NCBI RefSeq assembly: GCF_000004825.1
Contig: NW_008805063.1
Coordinates: forward strand, 1,426,857-1,490,856
DNA from: Heterostelium album PN500
Taxonomy: Eukaryota > Evosea > Eumycetozoa > Acytosteliales > Acytosteliaceae
Direction: 5' to 3'
Length of the DNA: 64,000 bases
Shown here: one piece after another, positions 61,414 to 64,000 of the stretch
Layout: the number at the start of each line of letters is the position of its first letter
Numbering within the stretch: position 1 is the stretch's first letter
The notes under the pieces: model-generated
The model's input: only the letters and a program-made list of their open reading frames with translations
The model's database searches: none
What the model was told of the DNA's origin: nothing
Translations under genes and position numbers: made by a program

Positions 61414-64000
61414 CTATTCATTTTTATTGAGAATATCTTTGATAGAGGGGTATTCTAAGCTATAATTTGCCATCTTCTCTTCAATTGATAATGAAAATGT
61501 AAGATCGTCGTGTTGTTGTTGGTAATAGTGCTGTCTATTTTTACCTTCCATGAAATGAGTTGCAATGTTAACCATCAATGAATAATACTGAAGAAGGAGA
61601 GTTCTCATTTCAATCTGCGTGTGTTTAATATCTGTTTTTTTAATATCTTCAGACATCTTATTTGTAGATGTGAGTATTGATTTGAATGTTGGATCTTCTA
61701 ATAGTATTGGATGCTCCGTGGCAATCGATTGAATCTTGAGCATGTCACGAATCACTTCATCTTTTTTCGCCAATCCAATATTCAACAAAGAGCGAGTAAA
61801 TAACGATAGGACTTCAATTGGATTCTTCTCAAGGACTTCATTCAAATCTTTGATCATTATCTTTAGTTTTGCTTCGAACAAACCGTGTCTTGTGAAATAG
61901 TTGGATGTCGACTTTGATGTTGGTGCTGCCAATCCTTGTTTATAGATAGAGTTGAAATATTCAGTTGCTTTTTCACCATCACCAACATACAATTGTATAT
62001 ATCCAAGTCTATTGATTGCATTCACTAACTTGATTGTTTTATCTTGAGTGTTCATACTATCGTTGTTGTTCAATCTCTCAATATAGGTATTGAGTACTTC
62101 TTGTGCTGCTTTAAACTCGTTGTTGACAACCAATGTTTGAGCATGGGACATACATACTGCATCATTGTTTGGATACAATCCATAAATTTGTTTTGATAGA
62201 TCCAATGCCTCTTTGAAAGAGTAGGTTCTAATTAAGAAATATGCTGTAATGATTCGAACCATGATTCTCTCTTCAATGTCATGATACTTGTCGATTTGCA
62301 CTGCTTGATTCACCAAAGAAAGTGCTGTATGTAAAACAATCTTGTCTGATTCATGGAACAAAAAGAATGCTCTCATTGCATAGTAAATCGATGTACCAAC
62401 CGATTCGATATTCTTGTTACAAATTGCAATGGCATCTTTCAATGTTTCGATATCCGGTATCTTATCCTCATAGAAATGATTGACAAACTCCTCTTTGGTC
62501 TTTGGTAAACTGTCGAATTCCCATGCTATAGCGTTGAATGGTGCATGTGACTTATGATATTGATACTGGTTGATCTCTCGAATCTCCATCTTATAAATGA
62601 CGCAATTATAATGATAGACCAAGATATTTGTAAATTTAATATCGTTGGCCGTTAAATATAGACCAGCCAACACTTCAATGCATTTAAATAACTTGGCAAG
62701 TCTGTCCACCTGAAGATTATTCTTGTTGTTCTCCAAGAATTGATTGATGATCGATTGTAATGCAATGGAATTACTTTTAATTTCATTTAAAGTGTTGAGT
62801 TGTTCCGATGATTGTATTTCTGATTTAAATGTTTTCGTGATCAACGATCTATCTTTTGCTGCCAAACCACTAAAGAAATCACTCATTTCTACGGAATTGA
62901 GATCAAACTTGTTGATATAATAATTAATTGTATTACTTAAAAAGTTAACACAACGTTCTCCATAGATTTGTTGCTGGTTATACTTCTCGATTATCTTCAA
63001 TGACCTCTCAAGAATTTGAGCAACTTCTTTCGAAGACAATGATATATCGATATTCATCGTTTGAAGTGCTTTCGTCTGTACAGTGCCAATATGCAATAGA
63101 AATCCTTCCTTTGTACTTTGATCTATATACTTGGATGATTCATCCTGTAATTATACAATAACCAATTAGTTAGTATAAAAATAATATTGAAATAACTAAT
63201 TACAAACAACATACATCCCAACATTTCAATGATAATTCAGCATATTTATAGGCTTCTTCAAATCTGTCTTGTTGCGATAAATTTGAACATAACTTGTAGG
63301 CATTAATAAAGTCTGGTTGAAGTTCAATAAGTATCTTTAGAGTATCGATTTGTTCTTGTAGTTTGTCTTGAAGAATGACTACTTTCACTACCAGTGCATC
63401 GATAAAAAATTGCTTTTGAGGAGAGTTTTTGTATTCTGATGCTGGACAACTTGATAAACCAATGTTGACGCTCTTCAATGAATCGTCGTACATTCCTAAA
63501 TTAAACTCGGTGACTCCAAGTAAGATCGATTCAATCGGTGTAAATTCATTTGGGAATCTATTCTTCATTAACATGAGGATCTTATGACACGACTGATAGT
63601 CTTGTGCGCCATTACATGCGAGGGAAGCAGATCGGAGGAATGGTGCATCGATTTTATCGGGATGCTGGTCAATAATAGCCAAAGAAAGTAGAGAGGCAGC
63701 TTTAATATTACCTTGTGGTACGAGCACATGTAGTTTCATCAAATCGATATTGAAAGTCAATGATTTATGACATGAACTTTCAAATCTAGATTTGGCAGCA
63801 TGTGCTTTATTACATTCCTCCAATGCCTTTTCGAAATCACCGTAGTGATTCAATAGGATTTTAGCTTTAGCAAGGTGAATAGTGATTATATACTCAGAGT
63901 CAATACGCAATATACGATCACACAGTGCTAAAGCATCATCATATTGACCCATAAGCACAAATTGATCGACTTGTCCCATCATCTTTATCACCTCTTGACT
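61414..64000 (-). CDS. TPR-like protein, paralogue 3 (5' end outside the window)
   Basis: Exon 1 from beyond 64000 to 63216 and exon 2 63144-61414 (intron GTATGT to TTACAG, phase 0). The join here is clean (KCWD then DESSKYIDQ), which is why I expect the same phase in paralogue 2. The protein is so similar to paralogue 2 that a recent tandem duplication is clear, for example VLEKNPIEVLSLFTRSLLNI beside SINPGEVVSLYNRSLLNI. Exon 2 has small indels near the C-terminus (added HDDLTFSLSIEEKM context). The presequence lies outside the window. Confidence 0.8.

Overview
The window looks like nuclear DNA of a dictyostelid social amoeba. Intergenic DNA is very AT-rich with long A/T runs. Introns are short and start GTAAGT, GTATGT or GTAATA. 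Asn, Ser, Thr and Gln homopolymers sit inside proteins, and several families are typical of dictyostelids (FNIP/F-box proteins, small Gly/Cys-rich hssA/UPF0512-like proteins, C2-arrestin-SAM proteins). Codon use is less AT-biased than I would expect for D. discoideum, so another dictyostelid is likely; the species cannot be fixed from the sequence. All exon structures are my own splice-site readings and have no transcript support.

Layout, positions 1-21 kb: an SR-protein kinase cut by the window edge (-); a 3.45-kb gap; a PP2C-like phosphatase (+); peroxin PEX3 (-); a PARP14-like ADP-ribosyltransferase with macro, WWE and PARP domains and one in-frame TAA (+); a decayed F-box/FNIP pseudogene (-); a small unknown gene (+); an intact FNIP-repeat gene (-); and two decayed copies of one unknown coding sequence beside a (GAT)30 microsatellite.

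Positions 21-41 kb: a 1442-residue beta-helix/Cys-rich/multi-membrane-span protein (-); a secreted or membrane-anchored metallophosphoesterase (-); a seven-zinc-knuckle CNBP-like protein (-) with a frame conflict; signal recognition particle SRP68 (-); an intronless LRR/F-box-like gene (+); an Arg-Asp-repeat protein with a BOD1/Shg1-like domain (-); and a C2-arrestin-SAM adaptor (+).

Positions 41-49 kb: a large inverted duplication of about 2.5 kb per arm. Each arm carries two small Gly/Cys-rich genes with a shared upstream element. The single-copy spacer holds a histidine phosphatase (+) and a phosphatidylethanolamine N-methyltransferase (-).

Positions 49-64 kb: three tandem paralogues of a probably mitochondrial, TPR-like family (-), the last cut by the window end. 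Between the first and second lie an F-box/LRR-like gene (+), a short terminal-inverted-repeat sequence, a 473-bp fold-back element with perfect 160-bp arms and a 5-bp target duplication, a truncated fifth copy of the small Gly/Cys-rich gene, an ankyrin-like gene with a frameshift, and an orphan exon.

The housekeeping genes (pex3, srp68, srpk, pemt) are functionally unrelated, as expected for a compact eukaryotic genome without operons. The novelty lies in the inverted duplication, the two MITE-like sequences and the fold-back element, the lineage-specific TPR family, and the places where reading frames conflict with otherwise good homology. I found no virus-like or LTR element, no CRISPR array and no convincing tRNA or rRNA gene.
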